Shown here in pieces: positions 6,425-6,691 of a stretch of DNA of 6,691 bases. The stretch is from UBA1151 sp963579925 (GTDB lineage: Bacteria; Chloroflexota; Dehalococcoidia; Lucifugimonadales; Lucifugimonadaceae). Positions within the stretch are counted from its first letter, which is position 1. Every line of letters begins with the position of its first letter. A model generated the notes under the pieces. That model did no database searches, was not told where the DNA came from, and saw only the letters and a program-made list of their open reading frames with translations. The translations under genes were made by a program, and so were the position numbers. The DNA lies in NCBI GenBank assembly GCA_963579925.1, contig CAUZJA010000156.1, positions 1 through 6,691 on the forward strand. Reading direction: 5' to 3'.

Positions 6425-6469
6425 CGACTAACTCTAACGAGCACCGCTAGCGTCCACCTGCAACTACAG

Positions 6470-6498
6470 ATTCTATTGGTTTGCGAAAACTTTCACAC
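6470..6498 (-). promoter_or_regulatory. Weak candidate promoter of the ABC operon
   Basis: On the minus strand TAGAAT (6475-6470) matches the -10 consensus at five of six bases, in a locally AT-richer stretch. The best hexamer 17 bp upstream, GTGTGA, matches the -35 consensus at only three of six. Transcription would start near 6463 and give a leader of about 90 nt. This is inferred from consensus only. Confidence 0.3.
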
Positions 6499-6641
6499 AC
6501 GCCTAAGTATTACGGCGACCAGCACCACACCGGACTCGCCGGTTTGCCGTATTGAGGCTATCCCTGCCCGCACCGCGTTTGCTCGCATTACTTGCTCTCA
6601 ACGTGCGCTTCTCCCACCGCACCCCTAATTCATAACCGGCA

Positions 6642-6682
6642 GAGACCCTCACGTTGGTCGCAGAGCCTCCCCGTCTCAGGGT
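6642..6682. repeat. Possible dispersed intergenic repeat with inverted ends
   Basis: GAGAC (6642-6646) pairs with GTCTC (6673-6677), and the overlapping ACCCT (6645-6649) pairs with AGGGT (6678-6682), so two alternative stems exist. Read on the minus strand it begins GTCACCCTGAGAC and ends GTGAGGGTCTC. This resembles, from memory, the GTCACCCTGAG...GGGTCT repeats common in Chloroflexota intergenic DNA. The stems are short and the window ends here, so this is tentative. Confidence 0.3.
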
Positions 6683-6691
6683 GACTGTGAA

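Larger units (their letters stand above)
6371..6691. other. Non-coding region upstream of the ABC operon
   Basis: About 320 bp with no convincing gene on either strand. It holds the ATPase leader with its 12-bp tandem duplication, the candidate -10 at 6470-6475, and a small ACCGG-actcg-CCGGT hairpin (6529-6543). At the right edge (6642-6682) there are competing inverted repeats, GAGAC/GTCTC and ACCCT/AGGGT. The 90-codon plus-strand frame at 6356-6628 begins inside the ATPase leader and has no recognisable domain. A 40-codon minus-strand frame in the same area is arginine-rich, as expected from chance. Confidence 0.55.

Noticed and set aside
6356..6628. 90-codon plus-strand frame upstream of the ATPase
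   Set aside because: It starts inside the leader/start region of the ATPase on the other strand, has no ribosome binding site that I can see, and its residues resemble no protein domain.
1..6691. Defence system, CRISPR array, prophage or transposon cargo
   Set aside because: No regularly spaced repeats, cas, integrase, transposase, toxin or nuclease-like proteins are present; all four complete genes fall in ordinary metabolic or transport families.

Overview
The window is moderately GC-rich bacterial DNA with four complete protein genes, a few codons of a possible fifth gene at the left edge, and three intergenic stretches that carry hairpins and repeats. No rRNA, tRNA, CRISPR array, transposase or phage gene was seen. 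The best guess at the source is an uncultured Chloroflexota-type bacterium (SAR202/Dehalococcoidia-like). This rests mainly on resemblance, from memory, of the intergenic hairpin repeats to those scattered in such genomes, and on the very large MacB/FtsX-type permease. It is an impression, not a demonstration.

Layout from left to right: (1) 1-30, the possible C-terminal end of a plus-strand gene. (2) 31-250, a non-coding stretch with small hairpins and a symmetric GTAG-hairpin/hairpin-CTAC element that has the form of a REPIN (a doublet of REP sequences in inverted orientation). (3) 251-991, minus strand, an RraA/HMG-aldolase-fold protein that keeps the D-X20-R-D motif of class II pyruvate aldolases. 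It has a GTG start with a textbook Shine-Dalgarno. (4) 992-1236, a divergent promoter region holding a plausible promoter for that gene, a perfect 9-bp hairpin and a pair of 8-bp direct repeats just before the next gene. (5) 1237-1896, plus strand, a MobA-type molybdenum cofactor nucleotidyltransferase. (6) 1910-5641, minus strand, convergent with mobA, a 1243-residue ABC permease made of two MacB/FtsX-like halves around a hydrophobic central block. (7) 5648-6370, minus strand, the cognate MacB/LolD-type ATPase, 6 nt upstream of the permease. (8) 6371-6691, non-coding leader and promoter region with a 12-bp tandem duplication and a possible dispersed repeat at the right edge.

The last two genes form an obvious two-gene operon (ATPase then permease) for one ABC complex. 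Its large extracytoplasmic domains suggest export or mechanotransmission rather than import. The RraA-like and MobA genes are divergent single genes with no evident link to the transporter. There is no clear new multi-gene system. The observations most worth following are the REPIN-like element and the central multi-helix block of the permease.
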